Source: Rhodobacteraceae bacterium Alg231-04
GTDB lineage: Bacteria; Pseudomonadota; Alphaproteobacteria; Rhodobacterales; Rhodobacteraceae
NCBI GenBank assembly: GCA_900143635.1
Contig: FREY01000001.1
Coordinates: 93,324 to 157,323 of the forward strand
Direction: 5' to 3'
Length of the DNA stretch: 64,000 nucleotides
Shown: positions 1 through 8,164 of the stretch, one piece after another
Layout of the letters: each line of letters begins with the position of its first letter
Position numbering within the stretch: position 1 is the stretch's first letter
The notes under the pieces: model-generated
Database searches by the model: none
What the model was told of the DNA's origin: nothing
Seen by the model: only the letters and a program-made list of their open reading frames with translations
Translations under genes and position numbers: made by a program

Positions 1-1
1 A

Positions 2-394
2 GATGATCTTCCCGCTGCCGTCGCTAAGGCGGAAGTCATCTTGATAGCAACTGGAGCAAAGGATCCGGTGATCCAAGCCGAATGGATCAGGCCAGGACAG
101 CACATAACGTCTGTCGGTTCTGATGACACCACGAAATGCGAGATTGATCCGGCCATTTTAGAACGCGCTGACGTTTACGTAGATGCGATTGATTCAGCGA
201 TCAAATACGGTGCGCCACGCCGCGCGATCGCGGAGCGTCTTATCACTAGGACAAATCTGACCGAGATTGGATCAATGACCGGGGCTGCTATAAAGGGCAA
301 GACAAATACAACTGTAGCTTGCCTATCTGGTCTCGGTGTTCAAGACCTAACTGCTGTGAACGAGTTTTGGGGCGAGCAAAAACGTTCAAGTTGA
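2..394 (+). CDS. ornithine cyclodeaminase / mu-crystallin family protein, 3' part
   Basis: The reading frame is open through the left edge of the window, so only the last 130 residues are seen; the true start lies outside. The visible part has the Rossmann-fold stretch AEVILIATGAKDPVI, then HITSVGSD, which corresponds to the 'hINAVGSD' motif of the ornithine cyclodeaminase/mu-crystallin family, and ends with GLGVQDLTAVNEFW, like the family's C-terminal 'G.AVQDL' helix. Members are NAD(P)-dependent enzymes (ornithine or lysine cyclodeaminase, alanine or ketimine reductases), so the substrate cannot be given from this fragment. It runs toward the BrnA-like gene on the other strand, with a 64-base convergent spacer. 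Confidence 0.8.
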   Translation, partial: DDLPAAVAKAEVILIATGAKDPVIQAEWIRPGQHITSVGSDDTTKCEIDPAILERADVYVDAIDSAIKYGAPRRAIAERLITRTNLTEIGSMTGAAIKGKTNTTVACLSGLGVQDLTAVNEFWGEQKRSS

Positions 395-458
395 AAGCCG
401 ACCTTCGTGCAAAGTGCGGCATCTGTAAAAGTGGGCTCGGAGCGGTCTTCCCCCACCC

Positions 459-800
459 CTACCTCCCCTCCCGCATCCTCTCATGCGCCGCCAGATAAAT
501 CCGCGGGATCGTATTATCGCCGACATAGCCCTCGATATGGCCCGCCATCAGTGCCATCCAGTAGATGCGCAGAACCGCGTTGATCCGGCGGCTGTAGTTC
601 GGTCCCAGCTGGCGGAACCATTTCACCATGTCTGCGTCCAGCCGGATGGTGACGCGGGTCTTGGGGCCCTCGTGGCGGTCCCAGGTGTCCAGCCCGGCCC
701 AGTCGGCGGGCAGGCTTTTGTCAAACCACTGGCTGCGCAGCGCCTCCTGATGGGCTTCCAGTTCAAACTGCACTTCGGTGCTCCACTTTCTGCGGCTCAT
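459..800 (-). CDS. BrnA-like antitoxin family protein (no adjacent BrnT)
   Basis: A 113-aa protein starting at MSRRKWSTEVQFELEAHQ. The middle reads TRVTIRLDADMVKWFRQLG followed by RRINAVLRIY, the signature of the BrnA antitoxin family, whose C-terminal half is a ribbon-helix-helix DNA-binding unit. BrnA normally follows the RNase toxin gene brnT. Here the region upstream on this strand is only the 169-base spacer to the divergent prfC, too small for a roughly 90-codon brnT, and none is visible downstream. The N-terminal 45 residues (acidic, Trp-rich) are longer than in short BrnA proteins. It may be a domesticated autonomous regulator rather than half of a toxin-antitoxin pair. The family call is good; the role is inference. 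Confidence 0.72.
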   Translation of the reverse strand: MSRRKWSTEVQFELEAHQEALRSQWFDKSLPADWAGLDTWDRHEGPKTRVTIRLDADMVKWFRQLGPNYSRRINAVLRIYWMALMAGHIEGYVGDNTIPRIYLAAHERMREGR

Positions 801-901
801 GCGGGGCCTCCTGCCAATTGCTAACCTGTTGCGTCCGGGGCCAGAATGGCGGCCAAAGGTTAACGCGCGCCGTGGCATGCGGCCGGTGTACGCGGGGTGC
901 A

Positions 902-932
902 CAGGGGGTGCACGGCAATCACCCCCTGTTTT
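902..932 (+). terminator. terminator-like hairpin in the prfC leader
   Basis: Perfect 9-bp arms CAGGGGGTG (902-910) and CACCCCCTG (920-928) around a 9-nt loop, followed at once by TTTT. It has the form of a rho-independent terminator but lies 38 bases before the prfC start, with no plus-strand gene upstream of it. The motif GGGGTGCAC is also directly repeated (894-902 and 905-913). Confidence 0.55.
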
Positions 933-969
933 CCTTGCCCAAGGCGCAATTCCTGATATACGCGCGCTC

Positions 970-2577
970 ATGCTGGACAACGCCACAAACCGCCCCGAAT
1001 TGCCGCCCGAAATCGCGCGCCGCCGCACCTTTGCGATCATCTCGCATCCGGATGCCGGCAAAACGACGCTGACGGAAAAGTTCCTCCTCTATGGTGGCGC
1101 TATTCAGATGGCGGGTCAGGTGCGCGCCAAGGGCGAAGCACGGCGCACCCGCTCGGACTTCATGCAGATGGAAAAAGACCGGGGCATCTCGGTCTCGGCA
1201 TCGGCAATGTCGTTTGATTACAGCGGCTTGCGATTCAACCTCGTGGACACGCCCGGCCACTCGGACTTCTCCGAAGACACCTATCGCACGCTCACCGCAG
1301 TGGATGCGGCGGTGATGGTGATCGACGGTGCCAAGGGTGTGGAAAGCCAGACCCAGAAGCTGTTCGAGGTCTGCCGGCTGCGCGACCTGCCGATCCTGAC
1401 CTTTTGTAACAAGATGGACCGCGAAAGCCGCGACACCTTTGAGATCATTGACGAAATTCAGGAAAACCTCGCCATCGACGTGACGCCCGCCAGCTGGCCT
1501 ATCGGTGTGGGGCGCGATTTTGTCGGCTGTTACGACATGCTGCGCGACCGGTTGGAACTGATGGACCGCGCCGACCGTAACAAGATTGCGGAAAGCATTG
1601 AAATCAACGGCTTGGATGATCCCAAGCTGGCCGAACACGTGCCCGAACACCTGCTGGAAAAGCTGCTGGAGGAGGTCGAAATGGCGCGCGAACTGCTACC
1701 CGCGCTCGACCCGCAGGCGGTTCTCGAAGGCCATATGACCCCGATCTGGTTCGGCTCTGCGATCAATTCCTTTGGCGTGAAAGAGCTGATGGACGGCATC
1801 GGCGCCTATGGTCCCGAACCGCAGGTCCAGTCCGCTCAGCCCCGCTCCATGTCGCCCGAAGAAAAGAAGGTGGCCGGATTTGTCTTTAAAGTTCAGGCAA
1901 ATATGGACCCCAAGCACCGCGACCGTGTGGCCTTTGTGCGGATGGCCTCAGGCCACTTCAAACGTGGCATGAAACTGACCCATGTGCGCACCAAGAAGCC
2001 GATGGCGATCTCCAACCCGGTGCTGTTCCTGGCCTCGGACCGCGAACTGGCGGAAGAGGCCTGGGCCGGCGATATCATCGGCATCCCCAACCACGGCCAG
2101 CTGCGCATTGGTGATACTCTGACCGAGGGTGAGGCGCTGCGCGTCACCGGCATTCCGTCCTTTGCGCCGGAACTGCTGCAGGGCGTGCGCGCGGGCGATC
2201 CGCTGAAGTCCAAGCACCTTGAAAAAGCGTTGATGCAATTTGCCGAAGAAGGCGCCGCCAAGGTCTTCAAACCTTCGATCGGCTCCGGCTTTATCGTCGG
2301 CGTAGTCGGCCAGCTGCAGTTCGAAGTATTGGCCAGCCGGATCGAGATGGAATACGGCCTGCCGGTGCGGTTCGAGCAAAGCCAGTTCACCTCGGCCCGC
2401 TGGGTTAGTGGCGACAAGCAAGCCCTTGATAAGTTTGTGAACGTCAACAAACAGCACATCGCCCACGATCATGATGGTGACATCGTTTACCTGACCCGCC
2501 TGCAATGGGACATCGACCGGGTGGAACGCGATTATCCGGACTTGAAACTGACCGCGACCAAGGAAATGATGGTCTGA
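970..2577 (+). CDS. prfC: peptide chain release factor 3
   Basis: A 535-aa translational GTPase. RF3 recycles RF1 and RF2 from the ribosome after peptide release. The G domain shows the P-loop SHPDAGKTT about 30 residues in, DTPGHSDF (G3) and NKMDRESRD (G4); a beta-barrel domain II and a C-terminal domain with VGVVGQLQFEVLASR follow, as in RF3. The start is the ATG of MLDNATNRPELPPEI at 970, which gives the usual RF3 length of about 530 aa; in-frame upstream codons lie in the leader and do not resemble the family. It is divergent from the BrnA-like gene and is followed after 28 bases by an unrelated pair of genes. Confidence 0.96.
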   Translation: MLDNATNRPELPPEIARRRTFAIISHPDAGKTTLTEKFLLYGGAIQMAGQVRAKGEARRTRSDFMQMEKDRGISVSASAMSFDYSGLRFNLVDTPGHSDFSEDTYRTLTAVDAAVMVIDGAKGVESQTQKLFEVCRLRDLPILTFCNKMDRESRDTFEIIDEIQENLAIDVTPASWPIGVGRDFVGCYDMLRDRLELMDRADRNKIAESIEINGLDDPKLAEHVPEHLLEKLLEEVEMARELLPALDPQAVLEGHMTPIWFGSAINSFGVKELMDGIGAYGPEPQVQSAQPRSMSPEEKKVAGFVFKVQANMDPKHRDRVAFVRMASGHFKRGMKLTHVRTKKPMAISNPVLFLASDRELAEEAWAGDIIGIPNHGQLRIGDTLTEGEALRVTGIPSFAPELLQGVRAGDPLKSKHLEKALMQFAEEGAAKVFKPSIGSGFIVGVVGQLQFEVLASRIEMEYGLPVRFEQSQFTSARWVSGDKQALDKFVNVNKQHIAHDHDGDIVYLTRLQWDIDRVERDYPDLKLTATKEMMV

Positions 2578-2605
2578 GGAAGCGACCAAAGCGGAGCCGG
2601 GCAGG

Positions 2606-3373
2606 ATGGACATAGACGACACCCTGTACCCCGGCGGCATCGGCCCGATCCTGCAGCGGCTGGACCGCCGGTCAGCCCCCTTTCTGGATGCGGTGAGCGA
2701 GGTTCCACCGCTGGACACCGACCTGCAGGCCCTGCACCTCAAGCGGGTTGCGGTGCCACCATCGCCCGAGGCCGGGTTCACCGGTGGCGGGCGGCGCGAC
2801 GCCAGCCGAAAATGGCATGCCATATGCGAAGAGTTCGACGGCCAATCGGAGCTTTTTGCCCGCCATGCCTTGATGATCGCATTTCTGCGGCGGCGCTCTC
2901 CGCCTGCAGAGGCTGTTGCATTGTTCCTGCGCATGTGGCGTGACATGGGCGAAACGCTGGCCCAGGAGTTGCCGATCCGGTGGCTGATTTCGGCGGCGGC
3001 TACTTTTGCGGATCACGGCGCCACACTGGAGCAGCGACAGGGCGGGCTGGGGTTTTACATGCTGTTCGACCTCATCAAACTGCATGACAGTGAACGCCGG
3101 GTGTCTGGCCGACCAAATGACCATGGGTTTGTCTGGAAGCGCAGCAAGGAAATGCATGATCTGGCTTTTGACATGCAGCCCTATTCCCTGCGTCAGGGCG
3201 ATCTGGATCTGAACATGATCGGCCGTCTGTGGGATTATGCGGATGCGGATCCGGTTTTCCAGCCACTGGGAATGCGCATGCTGGAGCTTTTGCTGGCAGA
3301 CAAACGATCCGTCTTTGGCCGCATCCAGCGCTACAAGTGGAGGCCGCAGGGCGATGACAGCACAGACAGCTAA
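2606..3373 (+). CDS. protein of unknown function, paired with a glycosyltransferase
   Basis: A 255-aa soluble protein that I do not recognise. It has no signal peptide or membrane segment and is rich in charged residues and helix. Start: ATG after GGAGCCGGGCAGG, 28 bases beyond the prfC stop. Its last 20 bases overlap the start of the following glycosyltransferase in another frame, so the two are probably translationally coupled and functionally linked. Base composition matches the neighbours. Aromatic and histidine-rich stretches near the middle (GFYMLFDLIKLHDSERR) could mark a small catalytic or binding core, but no catalytic motif stands out. Confidence 0.7.
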   Translation: MDIDDTLYPGGIGPILQRLDRRSAPFLDAVSEVPPLDTDLQALHLKRVAVPPSPEAGFTGGGRRDASRKWHAICEEFDGQSELFARHALMIAFLRRRSPPAEAVALFLRMWRDMGETLAQELPIRWLISAAATFADHGATLEQRQGGLGFYMLFDLIKLHDSERRVSGRPNDHGFVWKRSKEMHDLAFDMQPYSLRQGDLDLNMIGRLWDYADADPVFQPLGMRMLELLLADKRSVFGRIQRYKWRPQGDDSTDS

Positions 3374-4313
3374 GCCGCCGACCTGGGCCATCTGCACAAC
3401 AATCAAGGCGGACAAGCGCGCCATTCTGGATTTCGCGGCCTATCATCTGGAGGCCGGCGCCCATCGCATTTTCATCTATCTGGACGCCCCCAACCCCGAG
3501 GCCCTGCCCGTTCTGAAGGCGCATCCAAAAATCCGGGTGATCACCTGCGATGCAGACTATTGGTCACGGCGCAAACAGGCCCGGCCGGAAAAACATCAGG
3601 TCCGCCAGACCAGCAACGCCACCCGCGCCTACCGGCGGCAGGCGGCACAACAGGCCGATTGGCTGATCCATATCGATGTGGATGAATTCCTGTGGGCCGA
3701 CCGGCCGATTGCCGAGGTTCTAAGGGATCTTCCCGCCGAGGCCATCTGCGCGCGAATCCGCCCGATAGAATCGCTGGCTGGCAGCGACACGGGTTTCAAA
3801 ACTCTACCGCCTGGCGCGCCCGGACAAAGCCCGGCGCTGGAGAGGGTTTACCCGCAATTTGGCAGATATGTGCGCGGTGGATTCCTGAGCCACACCAACG
3901 GTAAGGTCTTCGTGCGCACCGGCTATGACGGCATGAAGCTGCGAATTCACAACGCCTATCTGGAGGACATCCAAAACCCCTGTCAGGTGAATCTCCCGTC
4001 TATCGATCTTTGTCATTTTCACGCCAAGGATTGGGAAAGCTGGTTGGCACACTACCGCTACCGGCTACAAAAAGGGTCTTATCGGGCCTCTCTGGGGCCA
4101 AATCGGCCCGTCGAGCTGGGAGGCATCAACATGCATGATCTGCTCTCCCGAATAGAGGCGGAAAACGGCCAGCAGGGGCTGCGTGATTTTTACGACGAGA
4201 TCTGCGCCGATTCCCCGGCACTGCGCAGCCGCCTGCAAGCCGAGAACATGCTGAAGATTCGCGATCTGCGCCTCAACCATTTGCGCGCGTTACATTTCCC
4301 GGAATCCGCATAG
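3354..4313 (+). CDS. glycosyltransferase family 2 (PF13704-like)
   Basis: A 319-aa GT-A fold glycosyltransferase. The N-terminus reads WAICTTIKADKRAILDFAAY, then a run predicting beta strands (HRIFIYLDAPNPE), then the metal-binding DxD motif in LIHIDVDEFLW (D108 and D110). This arrangement ('xxTxxKdE...W..yH...G.d...iyd..S.D' then 'H.DvDEF') is that of the Glyco_tranf_2_4 group found widely in Rhodobacteraceae. No signal peptide or membrane segment is seen, so it acts in the cytoplasm or at the inner face of the membrane. Donor and acceptor are unknown; a cell-surface polysaccharide is the likely destination. The start ATG at 3354 lies inside the previous gene. Confidence 0.82.
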   Translation: MTAQTAKPPTWAICTTIKADKRAILDFAAYHLEAGAHRIFIYLDAPNPEALPVLKAHPKIRVITCDADYWSRRKQARPEKHQVRQTSNATRAYRRQAAQQADWLIHIDVDEFLWADRPIAEVLRDLPAEAICARIRPIESLAGSDTGFKTLPPGAPGQSPALERVYPQFGRYVRGGFLSHTNGKVFVRTGYDGMKLRIHNAYLEDIQNPCQVNLPSIDLCHFHAKDWESWLAHYRYRLQKGSYRASLGPNRPVELGGINMHDLLSRIEAENGQQGLRDFYDEICADSPALRSRLQAENMLKIRDLRLNHLRALHFPESA

Positions 4314-4497
4314 ACTGTTTCCGCAAACCCCCATTTCCTGGATCATTTGCCGTTTCAAACCGTGCCATTTGACCATTGCCGCCATTTTTGCTATCTCGGC
4401 CCCAAGCCGAAAAGCGCGACGCGCGCAGTGACCGCACGGGTCCGGCCCCTACCTGACACGCGCGGGCCATGAGAGTGTCCGCAAATAGCGGATGCTC

Positions 4498-5994
4498 ATG
4501 ATAAAATTTTCTGAACTGAACCTCAATGCGAAGGTCCTCAAGGCCATTGACGAAGCCGGTTATGAATCGCCGACTCCGATCCAGGCAGGGGCGATCCCGC
4601 CCGCACTGGAAGGCAAAGACGTTCTGGGCATCGCTCAGACCGGGACTGGCAAGACCGCTTCTTTCACCTTGCCGATGATCACCCGTCTGGCACGTGGCCG
4701 CGCCCGTGCACGCATGCCACGCAGCCTTGTTTTGTGCCCGACGCGCGAACTGGCGGCACAGGTTGCCGAGAACTTCGACACCTATGCCCAGCACGTGAAA
4801 CTGACCAAAGCCCTGCTGATCGGGGGCGTTTCCTTCAAGGAACAGGAAGCGCTGATCGACCGCGGTGTTGACGTTCTGATCGCCACTCCCGGCCGTCTGC
4901 TGGACCATTTCGAACGCGGCAAACTGCTGCTGACCGGCATTGAGATCATGGTCGTTGACGAAGCCGACCGGATGCTCGACATGGGGTTCATCCCCGATAT
5001 CGAGCGGATCTTCTCTCTGACACCCTTCACCCGTCAGACGCTGTTTTTCTCGGCCACTATGGCGCCGGAGATTGAGCGAATCACCAATACGTTCCTGTCG
5101 GCCCCGGCCCGCATCGAAGTCGCCCGTCAGGCGACCGCGTCTGAGACCATCGCGCAGAACGTGGTGATGTTCAAACCCTCGCGCCGAGACCGTGAAGGCA
5201 GCGAGAAACGCAAAGTTCTGCGGGCGCTGATCGACGGTGAAGGTGACAAATGCACCAATGCCATTGTCTTCTGTAACCGTAAGATTGACGTGGATGCCAC
5301 GGCCAAATCGCTGAAGAAATACGGCTATAATGCCGCCGCCATTCACGGTGACCTTGAGCAGTCGCAGCGCATGAAGACGCTTGATGCCTTCCGCGAAGGC
5401 ACCCTGCGCCTGCTGATAGCCTCGGATGTTGCGGCGCGCGGCCTGGATGTTCCCAGCGTCAGCCATGTGTTCAACTTCGATGTTCCCGGCCACGCCGAAG
5501 ACTATGTGCACCGGATCGGCCGCACAGGCCGTGCCGGGCGCGAAGGCAAGGCGATCACAATCTGCAATCCGCGCGACGAAAAGGCGCTGGATGCGGTGGA
5601 AGCGCTGATCCAGAAGGCCATTCCGCGTCTGGATAACCCGCTCAAACCGGCCAAGACTGAGGCCGCAAAACCGGAGCCTTCCAAGGCCGAAGCCGCCAAG
5701 CCCGAGAGCGCCAAACCCGAGGCCGCCAAGGACAAAGAGCCGGTTCAGGCCGAAGAGAAGAAACCCCGTGGTCGCCGAGCGTCCGGCAGAGATTCGGGCC
5801 GCGATGCTGGTCAGGACAACAGCCGCCAGAAATCCGCGCGTGACGCAGGTCAGGACAACAACAGACAGCCGTCCGGCCGCTCGCAGCGTGGCGGTGGCCG
5901 TCAGGATCGCGGCAACGGCAAGACCGTGGTCGGCATGGGCGACCATATGCCCAGCTTCATCGCACTGAGCTTTGCAGAGCGCCGCACGAGCTAA
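4498..5994 (+). CDS. rhlE: DEAD-box ATP-dependent RNA helicase (RhlE type)
   Basis: A 498-aa helicase for RNA remodelling, ribosome assembly or mRNA decay. Motifs by residue: Q motif SPTPIQ about 24-29, Walker A AQTGTGKT 46-53, PTRELA 81-86, DEAD 154-157, SAT 185-187, and the C-terminal HRIGRTGRAGREG. From about residue 375 the protein becomes a disordered tail, first Ala/Lys/Pro/Glu-rich, then Arg/Gly/Asp/Gln-rich with the imperfect repeat 'SGRDAGQDN..RQ'. I chose the second ATG (4498) because GCGGA lies 5 bases ahead and family members begin M-x-KFS-L-LN; ATG 4492 is the alternative. A small hairpin (TCCGC/GCGGA, 4478-4492) sits over this ribosome-binding site. Confidence 0.93.
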   Translation: MIKFSELNLNAKVLKAIDEAGYESPTPIQAGAIPPALEGKDVLGIAQTGTGKTASFTLPMITRLARGRARARMPRSLVLCPTRELAAQVAENFDTYAQHVKLTKALLIGGVSFKEQEALIDRGVDVLIATPGRLLDHFERGKLLLTGIEIMVVDEADRMLDMGFIPDIERIFSLTPFTRQTLFFSATMAPEIERITNTFLSAPARIEVARQATASETIAQNVVMFKPSRRDREGSEKRKVLRALIDGEGDKCTNAIVFCNRKIDVDATAKSLKKYGYNAAAIHGDLEQSQRMKTLDAFREGTLRLLIASDVAARGLDVPSVSHVFNFDVPGHAEDYVHRIGRTGRAGREGKAITICNPRDEKALDAVEALIQKAIPRLDNPLKPAKTEAAKPEPSKAEAAKPESAKPEAAKDKEPVQAEEKKPRGRRASGRDSGRDAGQDNSRQKSARDAGQDNNRQPSGRSQRGGGRQDRGNGKTVVGMGDHMPSFIALSFAERRTS

Positions 5995-6017
5995 TTCTAC
6001 CTGCCAGACAGAAGTAC

Positions 6018-6046
6018 AAGGCCGCCCCTGATCCGGGCGGCCTTTT
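6018..6046 (+). terminator. rho-independent terminator after rhlE
   Basis: Ten-bp arms AAGGCCGCCC (6018-6027) and GGGCGGCCTT (6035-6044) with a 7-nt loop and a short T run. Confidence 0.85.
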
Positions 6047-6181
6047 GCATGAAAACGCATGGACCCCTGCGTTTTCTGCATAGCGGCATTTCGAGTTTGT
6101 CTGATTTCATTGGGATTTTATGAGCGTATACCGCCGTCAACGCCACTTGGCAGTCCTACTTTTCTGAACCGGAACACTCCA

Positions 6182-6361
6182 ATGACCAACGTCGACTTTC
6201 ATCCCCTGACCATGAGCGAGATCCGCGCCATCGAAAATGAAGCGCAGCGTCTGCGGGCTGCCGCCATGGCCAATGGCATCCGTGCCGCCTTTGCATGGCT
6301 TGTTGCCCTGCCGAAAAAGGCGACCAGCTGCCCGTCTTGCGCACGGCCGCTGCACCCCTGA
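6182..6361 (+). CDS. 59-aa small protein with a CPSC motif
   Basis: A short gene starting MTNVDFHPLTMSEIRAIENE and ending in SCPSCARPLHP. It has an acidic amphipathic N-terminal half, an Ala-rich helix (RAAAMANGIRAAFAWLVALP), and a C-terminal CxxC pair that could bind metal or be redox active. It lies alone between two strong terminators (6018-6046 and 6389-6425), which supports its being a separate transcription unit. It loosely resembles the short Rhodobacteraceae proteins grouped as 'RSP_7527 family', but I hold that lightly. Function unknown. Confidence 0.6.
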   Translation: MTNVDFHPLTMSEIRAIENEAQRLRAAAMANGIRAAFAWLVALPKKATSCPSCARPLHP

Positions 6362-6388
6362 TCCTGCATTCCAGCAGCAGCTGAAATG

Positions 6389-6425
6389 AAAAAGCGCCCG
6401 GCCTTTCGGCCCGGGCGCTTTTTCT
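6389..6425. terminator. bidirectional terminator between the small CPSC gene and rnj
   Basis: Long GC stem with arms AAAAGCGCCCGGCC and GGCCCGGGCGCTTTTT (one bulged base), loop TTTC, A run on one side and T run on the other, so it can serve both converging genes. Confidence 0.88.
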
Positions 6426-6464
6426 TTGTTTGCTTCCGATTGGGAATAACCCGGAGCGAGAGGG

Positions 6465-6489
6465 CGGGCAAAGCGTGACGCCTTGCCCG
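6465..6489. other. stem-loop just past the rnj stop codon
   Basis: Near-perfect 12-bp inverted repeat CGGGCAAAGCGT / ACGCCTTGCCCG (one mismatch, 1-nt centre), without a T run on either strand. It lies 8 bases beyond the rnj stop and probably protects or shapes the 3' end of that mRNA. Confidence 0.5.
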
Positions 6490-6496
6490 GCCAGTG

Positions 6497-8164
6497 TCAG
6501 CGCATGCGGCTGACGATCACCGTGATTTCCGGCTTACGGCCAATCTCGGAGAGGGCAGACTGGCGGCCAATGCGGCGCAGCGCTTCTTCCAGCTTATCAT
6601 CATCGCGCCGGGTCTTGGCGTCAGCACGCATCATAAACTGGTTCAGGTCTTCTTCCATGACCTCAACCAATGCGGCCTTGGAGGTGCCGGTTTCCGGCAG
6701 GCCCTTCAGATCGACCCAGGGCTCGCCCAGCGGCTCGTCTTCTTCGTCCATGATCACGCTGATCACTGCGTGGCCGTTCAGGGCCATGCGGATACGGTCG
6801 CGCACCACACCGTCCAGCGCGCCGATCTTGACGGAACCGTCCAGATAGGTACGGCCCGTCTCGACGTAATCGGCCACTTTCGGCGTTTCATCTGTCAGGT
6901 CCAGCATCGTGCCATTCACGGCCAGCGCGCTGGCAATGCCCTTGGCCTCACCCAGCTTGGCATGTTCGCGCAGGTGGCGGTGTTCGCCGTGCATCGGCAC
7001 CAGTATCTTGGGCTTGATCAGATCGTGGATCGCTTCCAGATCGGGGCGGTTGGCGTGGCCCGACACGTGATAGAGCCCAGAGCTGTCATCAACAACATCG
7101 ATGCCCTTTTGCGAGAACTGGTTGATGATGCCAATCACACCCTTCTCGTTGCCCGGAATGGTCTTGGAGGAGAACAGGAAGGTATCCCCCTTCTTCATCG
7201 TCAGACCACGGTATTTGCCACGGGCCAGCTGCGCGGTGGCTGCGCGGCGTTCGCCCTGACTGCCGGTGACGATCAGCATCAGGTTTTCACGCGGCAGGCT
7301 GGTGGCATCCTCGGGGCTGACGCAATTGGGGAAATCGGTCAGAACGCCGGTTTCCACCGCGGCATCCACCATGCGGCGCATGGCGCGACCCAAGAGAACA
7401 ACCGAGCGGCCTGCACGTTCGCCGGCCTCGGCTAGCGTTTTCACCCGCGCCACGTTGGAGGCAAAGGTGGTGGCCGCAACCATGCCCTTGGCTTCGCCGA
7501 TCAGGCGGGTGATTTCCGGGCCCAGCTCGCTTTCAGAGCGGCCGGGATGGCGCGAGAAGACGTTTGTGCTGTCACACATCAGCGCCTGCACACCGTCCTT
7601 AGCGATCTCTTCCCAGACCTTGGGATCAAAGCCTTCGCCGACGATCGGCGTGGGGTCCAGTTTGAAGTCACCGGTGTGCACGATACGGCCCGCCGGACTG
7701 TCGATCACCAGACCGCCGCTTTCGGGGATCGAGTGCGCCATCGGCACCACGCCAATGGTGAAGGGACCCATCTTCATCGTCTCCGGCCAGGGCTGCACGG
7801 TCTGCACGATCTTGGGATCGTGGCCGTGCTCTTCCATCTTGCGCCGGGCGATATTGGCGGTGAAGGTCCGGGCATAGACCGGCACGTTCAGCGAAGAATA
7901 CATATGCGCCACGCCACCGATGTGGTCTTCGTGGGCATGGGTGATGATGATGCCTTCGAGCTGGTCCTTGCGGTCTTGCAGCCATTTCATGTCCGGCATG
8001 ATCAGATCAACGCCAGGCGTCGTATCCATGTCGGGGAAGGCCACGCCCAGATCCACAAGGATCAGACGTTCTTTGCCGGGTTTGCCATAGCCATAAACAT
8101 AGGCGTTCATGCCAATTTCACCTGCCCCGCCGAGGGGAAGGTAGATCAATCGTTCACTGCTCAT
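6497..8164 (-). CDS. rnj: ribonuclease J
   Basis: A 555-aa metallo-beta-lactamase / beta-CASP nuclease with 5'-3' exo- and endonuclease activity on mRNA and rRNA; alphaproteobacteria use it together with RNase E. N-terminus LPLGGAGEIGMNAYVYG; zinc-binding HAHEDH at residues 76-81; beta-CASP portion including VLLGRAMRRMVDAA; then LVPMHGEHRHLREHAKL and a C-terminal dimerisation domain. The start at MSSERLIYLPLGG overlaps the coaX stop by 11 bases, so both are on one mRNA (birA-coaX-rnj). The gene ends 71 bases from a bidirectional terminator. Confidence 0.95.
   Translation of the reverse strand: MSSERLIYLPLGGAGEIGMNAYVYGYGKPGKERLILVDLGVAFPDMDTTPGVDLIMPDMKWLQDRKDQLEGIIITHAHEDHIGGVAHMYSSLNVPVYARTFTANIARRKMEEHGHDPKIVQTVQPWPETMKMGPFTIGVVPMAHSIPESGGLVIDSPAGRIVHTGDFKLDPTPIVGEGFDPKVWEEIAKDGVQALMCDSTNVFSRHPGRSESELGPEITRLIGEAKGMVAATTFASNVARVKTLAEAGERAGRSVVLLGRAMRRMVDAAVETGVLTDFPNCVSPEDATSLPRENLMLIVTGSQGERRAATAQLARGKYRGLTMKKGDTFLFSSKTIPGNEKGVIGIINQFSQKGIDVVDDSSGLYHVSGHANRPDLEAIHDLIKPKILVPMHGEHRHLREHAKLGEAKGIASALAVNGTMLDLTDETPKVADYVETGRTYLDGSVKIGALDGVVRDRIRMALNGHAVISVIMDEEDEPLGEPWVDLKGLPETGTSKAALVEVMEEDLNQFMMRADAKTRRDDDKLEEALRRIGRQSALSEIGRKPEITVIVSRMR

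Noticed and set aside
41-394. Separate 117-aa gene starting with TTG at 41
   Set aside because: The frame is open upstream to the window edge and the upstream codons continue the Rossmann strand, so this is the end of a longer gene.
4273-6081. 602-codon open frame on the minus strand opposite rhlE
   Set aside because: Antisense shadow of a well-defined DEAD-box helicase; the Gly/Leu/Phe-rich part mirrors the low-complexity tail of RhlE.
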